A stretch of DNA of 64,000 nt from Sialis fuliginosa (GCA_961205875.1 OY540811.1:35309340-35373339), one strand, 5' to 3'; counted from the first letter of the stretch, positions 50,101 through 61,000 are shown. The notes: generated by a model not told the origin, from the sequence alone. Numbers and translations: made by a program.

Positions 50101-53100
50101 GGTGACTGTAAGTTTACTGTACTCATAACTTCAAGGACCAAATGTTTTAAAAACAATAGTGTAAACATGTAGTTCTTAAATGGTATTCCGCGAACATGTT
50201 ACAAGCGCTTCACAAAATAATAAAAACAATTTACAAGTAACGCTACCAAGCCCTATTTTCATCCCTACCACTTACAATTCATTTGAGGAGCTGTGTTTAA
50301 TCTTATTTCAGTTGTTTCACAGAACAATATAAATGATTAGATCATTATTGTAGAAGAAAATATTGTACATTACTTTTTAGGGTTCCGAAGAAACCCTATT
50401 AATCTCACTTTGTCGTCCGTCCGTCCGTCCTTTTCACTCAGAGCCAAATAGCTCGTAAACTATATAAGCTAGAAACTTGAAATTTTTACTGAACATGCAA
50501 AATGACACCCTCTAGTAAAATATGTACAAATTTATTAAATAAACAATTTTTCAGGGGGGGCAATAAGGAGCAAAAGCTAGGTAAAAAAATATTTTTTTTT
50601 ATACCAAGGCATGTTAAAATGTATAACCAAACAAGCGGAATTTGACCATTTTTCTATTTTTTTTCTAAATCAAAAATGGCGCCTGTAGGGGGTTAAAAGC
50701 AGTGTTTTATTTTGTACCCCCCCCTTCTAACTCTGTAACTATTGGCTCAAAAAATCTGAAAAAAATTTGGTTATTACTTTGTCACTGTTTACACTATCGT
50801 TTTTACCATAGACATAGAGCATGGACCGCAAATCTGACTCGAAAACAGAGCCGTGTCAAAAGGAAGAGATAGAAAATAATTTGAAATGTAAGTTGTCCTT
50901 ATTTAAACAGTGGTGTAACAATTTCATTCTTCTTAGAAAAAGAGATAGATATATTCAGGACTTAAATATATTTAAATATCATTTAATGAAATATACTATA
51001 CTATGAAAAAAAGGTGCCGGAACGCGGTTCCACCGCTTTACATTACAAAAAAGCCCTGGGTATATCCCAAATACCACCGCATCTCTCTCACTGTTTTGAA
51101 GAAATGTTACACCATTATATTAATACATAATTACACGCGTAAGTAAAAAAGTAATTTTTCCCATTATAATCAAATGGGAAAAAGACTCGGTTTGCGCCGT
51201 CCACAGATTTGATCTATGAGTCTGAAATTTTGGGACAATTAATTTTTGATCCAAAGCTAAAACATAGGCTAATGGGACCGAAAAAATAAAAATAATAAAA
51301 AACACCCTAATGTCCATGCTATATGTCTATGGTTTTTAAAACATTTTAAGTTATGAGCATAATAATCTTATGGTCGTCTCTCAGACTATTATATAAAGTA
51401 ATGCTTATACACAAAAGAATTTTAAAAAATTAATGAAAAACAATTTTAAAAACAAATTTCACTAAAAAAAAATTTTATCAGGTTCTCCCAGCTTTCACAG
51501 TACTTTCCACAGAGTATTATATAATTCATATTACTAAAAGTAAAAACTTGGAGTATCCATTTAATATTTAAGTAGGTAGTATTTCTAATAGGAAAGGAAA
51601 AATTACATTTCTACTTTAAATTAATATTTTGAATTACATTAAATTCAATCTTAAATTCTACATTACAGGATATTTGGAACTCTGGGTTAAAAATTGTTTT
51701 TTTACAACCAAACAGGACTGGAAAAGAAAAATTACTTTTTCTAATGTCAGATATTATAAAGAAGCTAGTAAATTTGCTAGCTAGAAAGCACTTTCAAATG
51801 GGGTATTAATTCTGTGATAGTATCTATGGATTATTACCTATGGAATTTAGAGCAGTGATATTTCAACTAATTGTAACACAACTCTGACCATACAAAATAA
51901 TTTCCATAATATCGCCAGTTTTAATACCATTGGTGTGCAAAAATTGTCAAACACTTCATGAAACTTAAGGAGAACTGTCAGATAGGTTAGAAACGTTATT
52001 TGAAAGTGCTTGCTAACTAGCAAATTTTGCTAGCTTGTTTATAATACCGGATATAAATATTACATTAATTATTGAATGAACACTCCCAAGCTTTTATTTT
52101 TGCTCATATGAATTGTGTAGCTGGAAAATACTGTGAAAGCTGGAACAACAGCTTTAAAATTTATTTTTAACTTTTTAGTGTATATTTACTAAATAAAAGC
52201 TTGTTGAAAATTGTTATTTTATTCAGCCCAGATTAAATGCAAATGCATATTTTCATATACATTTGCATATTTCGGCAAATTTCAGACTTTTTGCATATTT
52301 TGATCATTGTCTAATGTTTTTGCATATTTCTTACAAATTTGATGAATAAATGTCCAAAAATTACATCTCTATTTTTAAATTGGCTACTTACCATAAAAAA
52401 CAGATTAGTTTTAAAACATTTATTTTGCAGTAATCACTTTTTTAATCTGTTATACCTATTCAAGATTATACAAAATTTTGAAAAACTGTCAGTCATGTTT
52501 ATATGATGTTTAACAACATATTTCAATTTTATGTTTCAATGTTTTACACCATATTTTTTATCATGCATATTTTTGGGCTTTAACCCTTTGAACCCTATTG
52601 ACCTGATAATAATAATATTTATACTCGAATGGACCGGTACTCTGACTTCTGCAATTGCTGTATTCTGGTGATAACCGTTTTGATTGTATTGTATGTTTTT
52701 ATAATAAACTGTTATATAAAATAAAATAACATTGTTTTCCTCGTAACATCAGAGTTAGTCCAGGAGCTCAGAGTTTAAAGGGTTAATGATTAATTTTTAG
52801 GGTTTCGTAGAAAACTAGGAACTCTAATAGTTTCACTCTCTAAGTCCGTCTATCTGTCTATATAAATTTTATACCTATTAAGATGAAATTTTGTGTACGG
52901 ACATAGATTGATGACCCAAAAACAGAAATCATGAGATTTTTGAAAAAATAATTTTTTAGAACTCCCTTTCATAGAATGAAAAGTGTACTAAAAATTTTTT
53001 TTCACTTTCCCCATTCTCCTTAAATGCAACAAAAAATGTTTTAGAACTTTTTGATTTTAACCCTTCAGTCACAATATATTTACTTTTCAATGTGGTTATC

Positions 53101-54847
53101 AGTGTCCCTCCCTCCTAATTACTAAATTATCGATGCAAAAAATTTGAAAAAATTCAAAAATGTAGTTTTTAATTAGTACTTTCAATAATAAAAAAAAAAT
53201 TTTTTTTATAAATCAAAGTGTGTGACTACAGAACCTTATCAAGTGCGTGCCCAACACACACTTGGCTGTTTTATAACTTTTTATTCACCGTAGTAAATAA
53301 ATAAGAAAATATTTGATCAATAACAAAAAATATATTATATTAATAACAATCATTTATTAATCTTTACATTTATTAATTTTTAACATGTCATCAATGATGT
53401 ATACCAACAGTACAATGTCTTGAAGTTTCACTTGCGACACAACAGCCACATATTTCATTAAAGAAACTTTTGTTATTTTTGATAAATCCATGTTAAATTT
53501 ACACAAATCTCTCATAATAATGCCACTAGCTAGAAATAAACGGTTTTCACTTGCCTTTTTAATTTTATTTAAATGTTTCGACGTATTAATTTGGCTTAAT
53601 ACCTCAGAAAAATTTAACAAAACAAATAATAATAAATTGTTTATTTGATTGTAATCACCAAACTCGATCTTAAATTTATATTTTAATAGATTTATCATTA
53701 AATAAATGTCATTTAATCTTGAAAAATGTGGTATTTTAAATTTAATAGTGTTTAAAATGTCTTGTTCTTCTTTTTTGAATAATTCTATCGTGAAATGAGG
53801 AAATACTTTGTTCCAAGATGATTCCTTATACGATGAAGATCCTTCAATTTTAGTAGATATTTTCAGAATAGTAGCTATTGTCAACTTTGTTATTTTACTT
53901 AATAATTGATGGGTTATTGATTCCGGTTGATTGTTTTTGTATAAGTTATCATGTAAATTACTAAGGTATAAATCAAGTATTTCAAAACCCATAAAACAAT
54001 GTCGCATTTCTAAATATAATAAATCACAAAAAAACTTAAAAGATACCAATAAATGTTTAATTTGTTTAACTGCCCATGGTGCTAATATTATTGATTTTTT
54101 GTAATTTGATTTCATTGTTTCATAAAGCCAATCATTTAAATAATCATCATTGTCATTTTGTGCATGATAATATGATTTTAAAGAAATAGTTTTTTGGATA
54201 GAAATGTTTATGTTACTGTATTTTGTATTTAGTTCATTCTTTTTATTATGGTCATAAATTAAATTAAAATTAGTGGTTTCTTTAGATGTCGATGGTTTTA
54301 TTTTATCGAAACACACAATCGAATTAAATTTCATTTTTTTCTGTTCATTTTCTTCCACTGTTTCTTCATTTTGAAAATGTATAGGGGATATTTTAAAATG
54401 TTTTGGTTGATTTAAGTATTGTGAATCATGTATTTTATCACATAGTTGGTCATTAAACAAATTCATGATCTGAAATGAATGTATTTATGTTTTAGAAACA
54501 AATATCAATTTTACCAGAATCAAAATATATTTTAAATTATACATTATATCCATTAATGCCTGGAAATCTTCCATTGCCAAAATTACAGTTGAGTTTACCA
54601 AATGAAAATGATCAAATAACACAAATTACACAAGAAAACATAAATGAACTTCATAAATCATTGCCTCAGTATATATTTGTTCTGGTAAGTAAAACATAAT
54701 TTTAATGAAGACATTTCACAAACTTTTTAATTTATTTTCAAGCCACAATGTCAAGGAAAATCGAAATCGGTACAAATGTATGAAGATTTAAAAGATTTGA
54801 AAGATACAACAATTACAGATGTTTCAATACTTACCAATTATAATTGA
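32148..54847 (+). CDS. TRAPPC11: Trafficking protein particle complex subunit 11 (foie gras), complete, 16 exons
   Basis: Exons: 32148..32530, 32917..33090, 33699..33884, 35327..35557, 37167..37308, 37731..37904, 38450..38583, 38645..38852, 40993..41198, 41254..41455, 44067..44421, 45198..45565, 48649..48806, 49838..50060, 54496..54684, 54743..54847. All join in phase through GT-AG introns to 1145 residues (human 1133). The protein is a subunit of TRAPP III, used in ER-Golgi transport and autophagy. Conserved landmarks in order: [15 protein letters not shown] at the N terminus, [70 protein letters not shown] and [11 protein letters not shown] (foie gras domain, roughly residues 250-540), then the beta-rich gryzun-like C-terminal half. 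The start at 32148 aligns with the human start; an in-frame ATG at 32082 would add 22 residues without family support. The long introns (1, 2, 3, 4, 8, 10, 12, 13, 14) carry repeats; introns 7, 9 and 15 are 55-61 bp. Confidence 0.96.
33120..33690. repeat. Repeat relics in TRAPPC11 intron 2
   Basis: 33450-33660 contains AATCGATTTTTCGAT and the ACTGTAGATT..GTATCAA..TGGTAGATGGTA order seen in the hAT-like element at 5237-5693. 33150-33180 (GGGGAAAGCCACTGTTACAG) recurs inverted near 37535-37555. Confidence 0.6.
34548..35061. mobile_element. TTAA-flanked element in TRAPPC11 intron 3
   Basis: Inverted ends AGGCTTTGTCAAACAGGAAG and its near-complement (TCCTGTTTGACAGAGCC) flanked by TTAA at 34544-34547 and 35062-35065, as for piggyBac-like elements. 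GTCCGC and GCGGAC motifs recur inside. No ORF. Confidence 0.82.
35728..36348. mobile_element. TAGGGTG foldback element, copy 3, in TRAPPC11 intron 4
   Basis: Same inverted arms as copy 1 over 621 bp; the right end has decayed to CACGCTA. The flanks show an imperfect duplication (ATGTAATA/ATGTAACA). Confidence 0.85.
36725..37066. mobile_element. Element with TCGGTATCATAAATGAGCTA ends, copy 1
   Basis: Inverted ends (TCGGTAT...ATACCGGA), with GCTAGCTAGCAA palindromes and AAAGCACTTTCAGATGGG inside. A reverse-oriented copy lies at 51748-52052. Confidence 0.8.
37990..38290. repeat. Short-motif repeat (AAAACCGGAATAA) in TRAPPC11 intron 6
   Basis: AAAACCGGAATAA occurs at about 38176 and 38240, and related inverted forms (TATTCCGGTTTAC, CTCGGTTTTATTACG) at about 38045 and 38150. 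GTGTACTTACGTACACAC at about 38012 is palindromic. Probably an eroded element; type unknown. Confidence 0.5.
39290..40530. repeat. Inverted repeat of about 1.2 kb in TRAPPC11 intron 8
   Basis: 39290-39430 (TTATGGAGTTTTATGGGG, GATTCGTAATCAAC) is inverted at 40380-40520. Inner arms around GTGCAAAAAACGCA-like motifs flank a loop near 39700-40080. Confidence 0.78.
41456..42838. other. TRAPPC11 intron 10, part upstream of the mariner
   Basis: AT-rich sequence with a GC-richer patch at about 42590-42770 (GCTGTGGCCTTCCTAAACG and surroundings) that looks like part of an older repeat, type unknown. No exon found. Confidence 0.45.
42841..44042. mobile_element. Mariner element (about 1.2 kb) in TRAPPC11 intron 10
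   Basis: Terminal inverted repeats TTAGGTTGTTGCAAAAATAA on the left and its complement on the right are flanked by TA at 42839-42840 and 44043-44044. Length and structure are typical of mariner. The transposase is encoded on the minus strand and is broken. The right end lies only 24 bp upstream of TRAPPC11 exon 11. Confidence 0.93.
42918..43193 (-). pseudogene. Mariner transposase, C-terminal open fragment of a broken gene
   Basis: This 91-residue fragment carries [11 protein letters not shown] and [13 protein letters not shown], the second and third catalytic aspartates of mariner transposase, with exactly 34 residues between them (the mariner D34D spacing). The upstream half of the gene (to about 43860) is interrupted by frameshifts and stops; plus-strand open frames over it are shadows. 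It is not a host SETMAR-type fusion, since no SET domain or host exon is attached. Confidence 0.88.
44445..45020. repeat. Copy of the 3766 repeat in TRAPPC11 intron 11
   Basis: Matches 3769-3838 plus 4207-4740 without the hAT-like insertion. It is followed by an (AT)n run at about 45033-45053. Confidence 0.75.
45653..47140. repeat. Inverted repeat of about 1.5 kb in TRAPPC11 intron 12
   Basis: 45653-45930 is the complement of about 46855-47140 (AACATCATCAACCTACAG-like and AAGATTCGTG-like blocks with differences). The loop contains an ACAGACAGATAGACGGACAC-type run near 46541. Confidence 0.75.
47390..48125. repeat. Copy of the 11330-12310 repeat in TRAPPC11 intron 12
   Basis: Carries the CATCTGCCAAGTAAATGCAC, AAATGACATTTAA and GGGAATATTTTACAAC blocks in the same order as 11500-12310. 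Downstream, 48310-48420 shares AATCATATGCACGCGCAC with the element at 59632-60295. Confidence 0.75.
48900..49715. repeat. Inverted repeat in TRAPPC11 intron 13
   Basis: TAGAATAAATGAAACCCATC near 48995 is inverted near 49690 (GGGTTTCATTTATTCTA), with matching AGTGGTCCTCTACTA-type pieces inside; arms diverged. Confidence 0.65.
50379..50775. repeat. GGGTTCCG family start joined to a relative of 2951-3699
   Basis: TTTAGGGTTCCGAAGAAACC then GTCCGTCCGTCCGTCC (50379-50430) is the start of the GGGTTCCG family. From about 50520, GGCATGTTAAAATGTATAAC and AAAATGGCGCCTG match 3130-3430. Confidence 0.65.
51126..51309. mobile_element. TAGGGTG foldback element, right half, in TRAPPC11 intron 14
   Basis: Only one arm remains, ending CACCCTA. 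It matches the right arms of the other copies. Confidence 0.8.
51748..52052. mobile_element. Element of the 36725 family, reverse orientation, intron 14
   Basis: The reverse complement of 36725-37066 over most of its length, including GAACTGTCAGATAGGTT and the ATAATACCGGA end. Confidence 0.8.
52584..52782. mobile_element. Small TTAA-flanked element in TRAPPC11 intron 14
   Basis: Ends CCCTTTGAACCC and GAGTTTAAAGGG, flanked by TTAA at 52580-52583 and 52783-52786: a piggyBac-like non-autonomous element of 199 bp. Upstream, 52210-52570 is rich in TTTGCATATTT motifs. Confidence 0.75.
52797..53275. repeat. GGGTTCCG family, nearly full copy
   Basis: Starts TTTAGGGTTTCGTAGAAAAC with a CCGTCTATCTGTCTAT run and ends GTGACTACAGAACCTTATC. 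Its last 320 bp matches 1-350. It stops about 80 bp before the CNTD1-like gene's stop codon. Confidence 0.7.
53357..54466 (-). CDS. CNTD1: Cyclin N-terminal domain-containing protein 1-like, intronless, nested antisense in TRAPPC11 intron 14
   Basis: An uninterrupted 369-codon ORF lies wholly inside TRAPPC11 intron 14 on the opposite strand. Residues 1-125 are polar and low in complexity. Residues ~128-250 look like a cyclin box: helices around [20 protein letters not shown], then [15 protein letters not shown], then a [18 protein letters not shown] segment matching the cyclin helix that precedes a long-helix turn. A second helical block with [15 protein letters not shown] follows. Order and spacing resemble CNTD1, the meiotic crossover-regulating cyclin-like protein (COSA-1 in nematodes); this rests on remembered family features, not a search. 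The start codon is 29 bp from TRAPPC11 exon 15, so any 5' UTR must overlap that exon in antisense. AATAAA on the minus strand overlaps the stop region (TTTATT at 53352-53357), with another near 53280. The lack of introns suggests an old retrocopy or a naturally compact gene. Confidence 0.65.
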   Translation of the reverse strand: MNLFNDQLCDKIHDSQYLNQPKHFKISPIHFQNEETVEENEQKKMKFNSIVCFDKIKPSTSKETTNFNLIYDHNKKNELNTKYSNINISIQKTISLKSYYHAQNDNDDYLNDWLYETMKSNYKKSIILAPWAVKQIKHLLVSFKFFCDLLYLEMRHCFMGFEILDLYLSNLHDNLYKNNQPESITHQLLSKITKLTIATILKISTKIEGSSSYKESSWNKVFPHFTIELFKKEEQDILNTIKFKIPHFSRLNDIYLMINLLKYKFKIEFGDYNQINNLLLFVLLNFSEVLSQINTSKHLNKIKKASENRLFLASGIIMRDLCKFNMDLSKITKVSLMKYVAVVSQVKLQDIVLLVYIIDDMLKINKCKD

Positions 54848-54930
54848 TCAAATATGGTGTTATAAACGTTAATAGATACTTTTGACTTTATAGTTTTAAC
54901 AAGTATTGTTTATTAATATACATAATTTTA

Positions 54931-54940
54931 AAATAAAATT
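54931..54940 (+). terminator. Polyadenylation signal of TRAPPC11
   Basis: AATAAA lies about 85 bp after the TRAPPC11 stop codon in a T-rich context, before the PNLDC1 start at 55098. It is the first canonical signal after the stop. Confidence 0.5.
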
Positions 54941-55097
54941 TGTTACGTTTATATTTTTTCTTATTATACATTTACGTGCATTACCGTTTATAAATTACAT
55001 ATTAGAAAATTCATCTGCGCGATTCATTTACAATCATTTATCTATACCTATCTTCATGTTGATTATAAATGTCATAGTTTGAAAAAATAACCTTAAA

Positions 55098-58000
55098 ATG
55101 TGTGAAGTTACACAGGTTAATTTTAATGAAATTTATCCAAATATTGAAAAACATATTATAAATAGCACTTTTATTGCAATTGATTGTGAATTCAGTGGAA
55201 TTTTACATAAGAAAGAATCTAAAAGAAGGTAAAAGACTGTTTTGTTAATAAAATATATGAATAGATTATAAGATGTACATGATTACATATAAACGTTTTG
55301 TACAATAAATAACTTTGTTTAATAGTTATGTAGGTATAAACATATTTCAGAACCTTTGTAATCCACATGTAGCTGTTAAATAGCACAATCGTTACACCTG
55401 GCTTATTTTATTGCTCATTTTATAACTTAAGAGCTTTGCATTCGTGCTCCATCCCTGATACTTATACATAATATATATAGTTATAATAATATAATATATT
55501 TCTCAGGTCTTGGCCTTCCAGCCTTTGGCATCAACCCTCTTGTATATAGATTTTAATTATAACTTATTTACAATATTTATTTTATTAGTAATAGAAATTT
55601 GCGGTAATTGTCTACCTATTTTTGGCTCTAAAATTTTTTTGGAAAAAGATAAAATCATGAACTCTTTGTTGAAATATTTATTATTACGGCAGATTGTTAA
55701 AAAAATATTCAAAGTCAATAAGTATAAACATTAAGTCCAGGGGCACATTTGAAATTTGACAAACCATCATTTTTTACGTTATTTTAGTAATTAAGCTTGG
55801 GTTGCCAGAAGCTCAAGATGAAAAAAGAGAACTAGTTCATTAAAAAAAAGACAAAAAGAGGGCAAATTGAAAAAATAAAAAAATTTGTTGTGGTTTACGG
55901 AAATTGATAAAATTGGTTAAATATATAAACATATTATATTTTTATTAAATAAATCTTTCTTTTTCTGATTTTAAATACTTTACATATTCAATTGTTAAAC
56001 ACATTTTGAAGTTATTTTTATTTTATTATACAGTTATGTTATCTATAAAACCTTGTGTCCACGATACAAGAACTTGATACTAAATTTCGGACCGAGTTAT
56101 TGGATCGTGGACACTTAAGCTTAACGTACAGTTACAAATTTATTTTACTTATATTATTTAAAATAATATTTAAATTAATAAAATTAAATTGTTTTAAAAT
56201 ATTCCACAATAAATGTAAATAAATGTAACGAATTCACTATTTATCAAAATCCAAAAATTATAGTACATAAGTACATAATAGTACATATGACATTCAAATT
56301 GGAATTCGTCTACAATTGAATCTGTATCACCACAATTAACCACGTGAGTTTACATATTTACAAGTTTTACCAATGTTAGTAAATACACTTACAAAAATTT
56401 AAATCAAAATATGCCCAATTAAAAAAAAGAACAAAAGAGGACATTTCAATATAAAAAAAGAAAAAGAAAGATCCAAGCTAAAAAAGAGAACATGTTCTCT
56501 TTAAAAGAGACATTCTGGCAACCCTAAATTAAGCTAAACTTGCTATAGTGTTCCATGCCAACAGCGCTTAATTTAAATTATTGAAATTTTTGAAAAACCT
56601 GTAAGGACAAAAGTTGTTCCTTACATCGTCAGAAATATTGTTTGTCTAAATTTTTTTTTCATTTCACAATTTAACCCCTGAAATTAACACCCAGAATCAA
56701 AATTCAATTTTTTATACTTCACGTCTATAATTGGATCACTCTATCTCTGCTAAATTTCAAATTTTTTACATCCAATAGTTTCAGAGAAAATCGCCTGTGA
56801 CAGACGGACGGATGGACACTGAAGTGATTCCATAAGTGTTCTGTTTGGCACGGAACACTAAAAATAATATTATGTATATTATAAATCTTGGTCTGTCAAA
56901 CATATAATAATTTTTCTTAATAAGCGACTGACATAATTCTAAAATAAAAAATTCAAACAAATTACTTTTGAACAAATTACTTTCAAACAACTTTCCGGGT
57001 ATGAATTAAATGCCTAGTAAATATTTTTATTTTAGCCTTTTTGATACTCAAGAAGAACGTTACATAAAGTCTCGACAGATAGTTGAAAATTTTATACCTA
57101 TTCAAATTGGTATAACAACATTTCAATTTGAACGACAAAAGAATCGGTATAACGGAAACTGTTATACATTTTATATTTTTCCTCGTTCGGTGGGTTCTAT
57201 TGATTCAAAATTTTTGTGTCAAGCTTCATCGTTCCAATTTCTGTGTGATTATAATTTTGATTTTAATAAGGTATGTTTGTTAATAAGTAAATAAATTAAC
57301 AAAATAATAATATCGATTAATTTTTAGTTTGTGTATGAAGGATTACCTTATTTAAATCGACAACAAGAATCTAAAATTATTGATGAAATAAATAGTAATT
57401 CTTTATATCAATTTCTGCAGAATTCTTTATCTCATACAGATGATAAATTACTTCTTAAACTTTATTTAGAAGTTTCAACATTTTTACACTCAGCTAACGA
57501 AAATGAAATATTTACATTACCAATTGAAAAAATATATCGTTATGACTTAATATATATTCTTCAAAAAAATATAAGAAATATTCTAGATAGTAGAGTATGG
57601 ACTGAATTTGATAATAATGTTGTAAGTGAAAATCATTAATTTATTATAATTTGTATTACGTAGTCGAATCAATGAAGCTCGAAAATTGCCAAAACTTCGG
57701 AACACTCAGAAACAGCACCGATGTTTAATTAATTTTTTTAAATGTTCGTTATACCATATTATTTGAAATCAGAAACATTCCAACCGTCGGACTTAATCCC
57801 CCCCCCCCCTATTTTTGAAATTTTTACAATTTACTGATTTTCTGCGAGAACTTTTTTTTTTTGGGGGTCGCTGATTAATTAAGAAATTTTCCAAAAGTTT
57901 TTTTTACATTTTTTTCTAAATTTATTGAAATGTTTGCGAGGTGTTTCATCGATTAAATTATCACAAAATGAGTTGAGTTAGACAAAAAATGTCCAGAAAT

Positions 58001-61000
58001 TTTCCAACTTTTTTCGGAAATGAAACATTAATTTACATTAATTTTAAAACCAATTTTGTAATTATAAACAAAAAAATTGTATGACTGTTTTATTTAATAT
58101 GGTAGGTAGCAAAATAGTCACTTTGGGAATTAATTTAGATAAATTTATAATTGAAAAACTGTAAGACTTAGGTCCTAACTTTGCCAGTAGGTGAATTTGT
58201 AGGTAACATTATGACGCACCAAAATAATCATAAAAAATATCACATATTGTAGGTAATTTTGGAGAAAAATGTCATCCTCATAAAAATTTTTTGATGGGCA
58301 ATAACTCTGAAATGGAGACACGGCTAGCATTAACGCTAATACTGAAAAATACGATAGTTAATTACCTATGTAACTGACTCATTGTGGTTGCTCTAATTAC
58401 ATTACTTTGGAAGTTATGAGATAATCCTTGTTTGTAAATACTACTCTGAAGGAATTTTTTCAACATCCTATAGCTCAGAAGGTAATGAAGATAGACCCCC
58501 CTTTTCATTATATTTTTTTACTTACTATGACCCAGGGAATCAGCTCCTAAAATATCTGTACCCAAAACTGGACCATCCTGTATATAGTGTTACAGTAATA
58601 ATATAAATATTACCTTCTGTATTTTGCTTCAGAGATGTCTCGTTTTAATGCCCAGGAGTAATCTGCCAGCATACTTGGGCCCTACTTGCCCTGATCTCGT
58701 TTTTCTATTATAGAAATATCCTGGTGGAATCTTTTACCGTGTTCATCGCTAACGGCGCCCAAATTTTTAGGAAAGAAGTCCAAATGAGAATGTTGGAAAT
58801 GCATTTTTAAGGACTTATTACAACCCAAAGCCTTATAAATAGTTACAAGCTTCTTGATGATACTTTTATAGTGCTTTGATCGGTGATTTCCAAGAAAATT
58901 TGAGGTCACTGTCATGAAAGATTCCAAAGCTGATTTTACCAGAAGACTAAGTTTTTATTTAAATATTTCATCCTTCATCAATTGCTTGATTTGAGAACCT
59001 ACAAATATGCCCAATTTATTTTCATTGTAATACGTTTTGTATCAATAAGGCAAAAGGAATTCCTAAAGGCATAGATAGAGATCTTTTTGCCCATCCAGTA
59101 AGAAGCCCCACACATGTAACACAACAGATGTAAGGAGTCTACACTTTGTCTTGTTGCCCTACAGGAAAGCCAAAATAACGTCCATATACATTTTTACTAA
59201 TGGTGTGAAATTTCTACGTTGAATTTTAAAAGTAATTTCACCACAAATGTAACAAAACTTGTCAGGGTCATTTTTACACTTTCTTGACATTACTCAAGAA
59301 ACACTTAACTTGGCAAACATAAAACACAATCACTTTACTGAAAAACAAAACACCCTAAATCAAAAAAGGTAAGTAAAAACGATAAACATACAAATACACA
59401 AAAACTAAACCTGATTGAAACAAAATAAATATGGTTTTATAATGAGGGTAGACAGATATTTCAGAATTAGTAAGCATCTTTCTTGTTACAAAATTTTGTT
59501 GACCAGTGTATTCAATAAATTCTATTTCTGTGTCAAAATATCAATGTTTATATTAAACAAATTATTTAAATAACTGAAAATTAACGTTTTTCAATGAAAA
59601 TAAATTTTTTTGTAAATTTAATTATGAAAAAGGCGTAACTTTAGTATCCGACGTACACACAGATTTCATATTTTTGTTTGTTGGCAATACATTATTTGGA
59701 TGTGCGCGCGCATATGATTTATGTTAGTAAGCAGAAAATTCCAAAAATTTGGATTTCGACTATGTTCGCTTTTATATGTCGTTTTTTTGGTATCGCACAC
59801 CTTTTTTTTGTATGTGGCTGTGTAATTCATAAACAGACATACGAATTTTCGATTCAGGAAGTCTCAGTTATACACACAGTATTTTAAGACTATCTAATAC
59901 CCGAAGACCGTCGAGACCGCCTTCGGCTATTATTAAGAAATTAAAATTGATAATTTAACAAATAAGTTGAATAGTTAATATGTCAGCTTGGCGCGATCCT
60001 ACAGACTCCAATTAAAAAAAAAATATCTTTAGGTGTGTCACGTGTGAACATGAAATTACTAAATATACTAAAAAAAATAATGAGTTATATGTTGATAAAC
60101 ATAATATGTTTATCAATATAATATTATTATAATATTATTTTATTATACTATAATCTTTTAGCGGTCGCATATATTCCACCGTTTGAACACCGTGCAATCA
60201 CTAACATAAATCATATGCGCGCGCACACCCAAATAATGTATTGCCAACAAACAAAAATATGAAATCTGTGTGTACGTCGGATACTAAAGTTTCGCCTGAA
60301 AAAAACACGTTTGATCAAATATTATCGAAAAAAAAACTATTTATTTATATAACTTTTTTAAGTTCGCCGGCTGGAATGTTTCTGATTTCAAATAGTATGG
60401 CATAACAAAAAAAATCATCGAAATCGGTTCTGTTTCTGAGGGTTTCGAAGTAAAAACCTTCATTGACTCGGCTAACAATGATGTTTTAATTTTAGATAAA
60501 GATACAAAAAGTCACCAAGGAAAAATACAAAGTATTATCTGGTGATAAAAGCTCCCTTGAAAATGATTTCCTCCAATCTATGCTTGGTTTTACAAAAATA
60601 TTTCGATTATTGTGCGAAGTAAAAAAACCTATTGTCGGTCATAATTTATTTTTGGATTTACTCTTAATTTATAATCAGTTTGAAGAATCTCTTCCAAATC
60701 AATATAAAGATTTCAAAAAACAAATAACTAATTTATTTCCAGTGATATATGATACAAAACATATAAGTTTTAGAATGAGAGATGTTGTACCAAAAACTCA
60801 TATTTGGGAAAGCAATGTTTTAGATGAACTTTATTACTATTTTGAAAATGGAAAAGGACGCCATGTTGTTTTAAATTCACCATTGATTGAATTATTAGAT
60901 AAACACCCGAAGGAAGATATATTTCATAATGCAGGATTTGATTCATATTGTACTGGATATTGTCTTATTCGAATGGCACATATATTTGCTAGTAAGAAGT

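Noticed and set aside
55510-55734. 74-codon frame in PNLDC1 intron 1
   Set aside because: Exon 1 joins exon 2 at 57036 in phase with conserved residues; this frame has no family match and no suitable flanking splice sites in phase.
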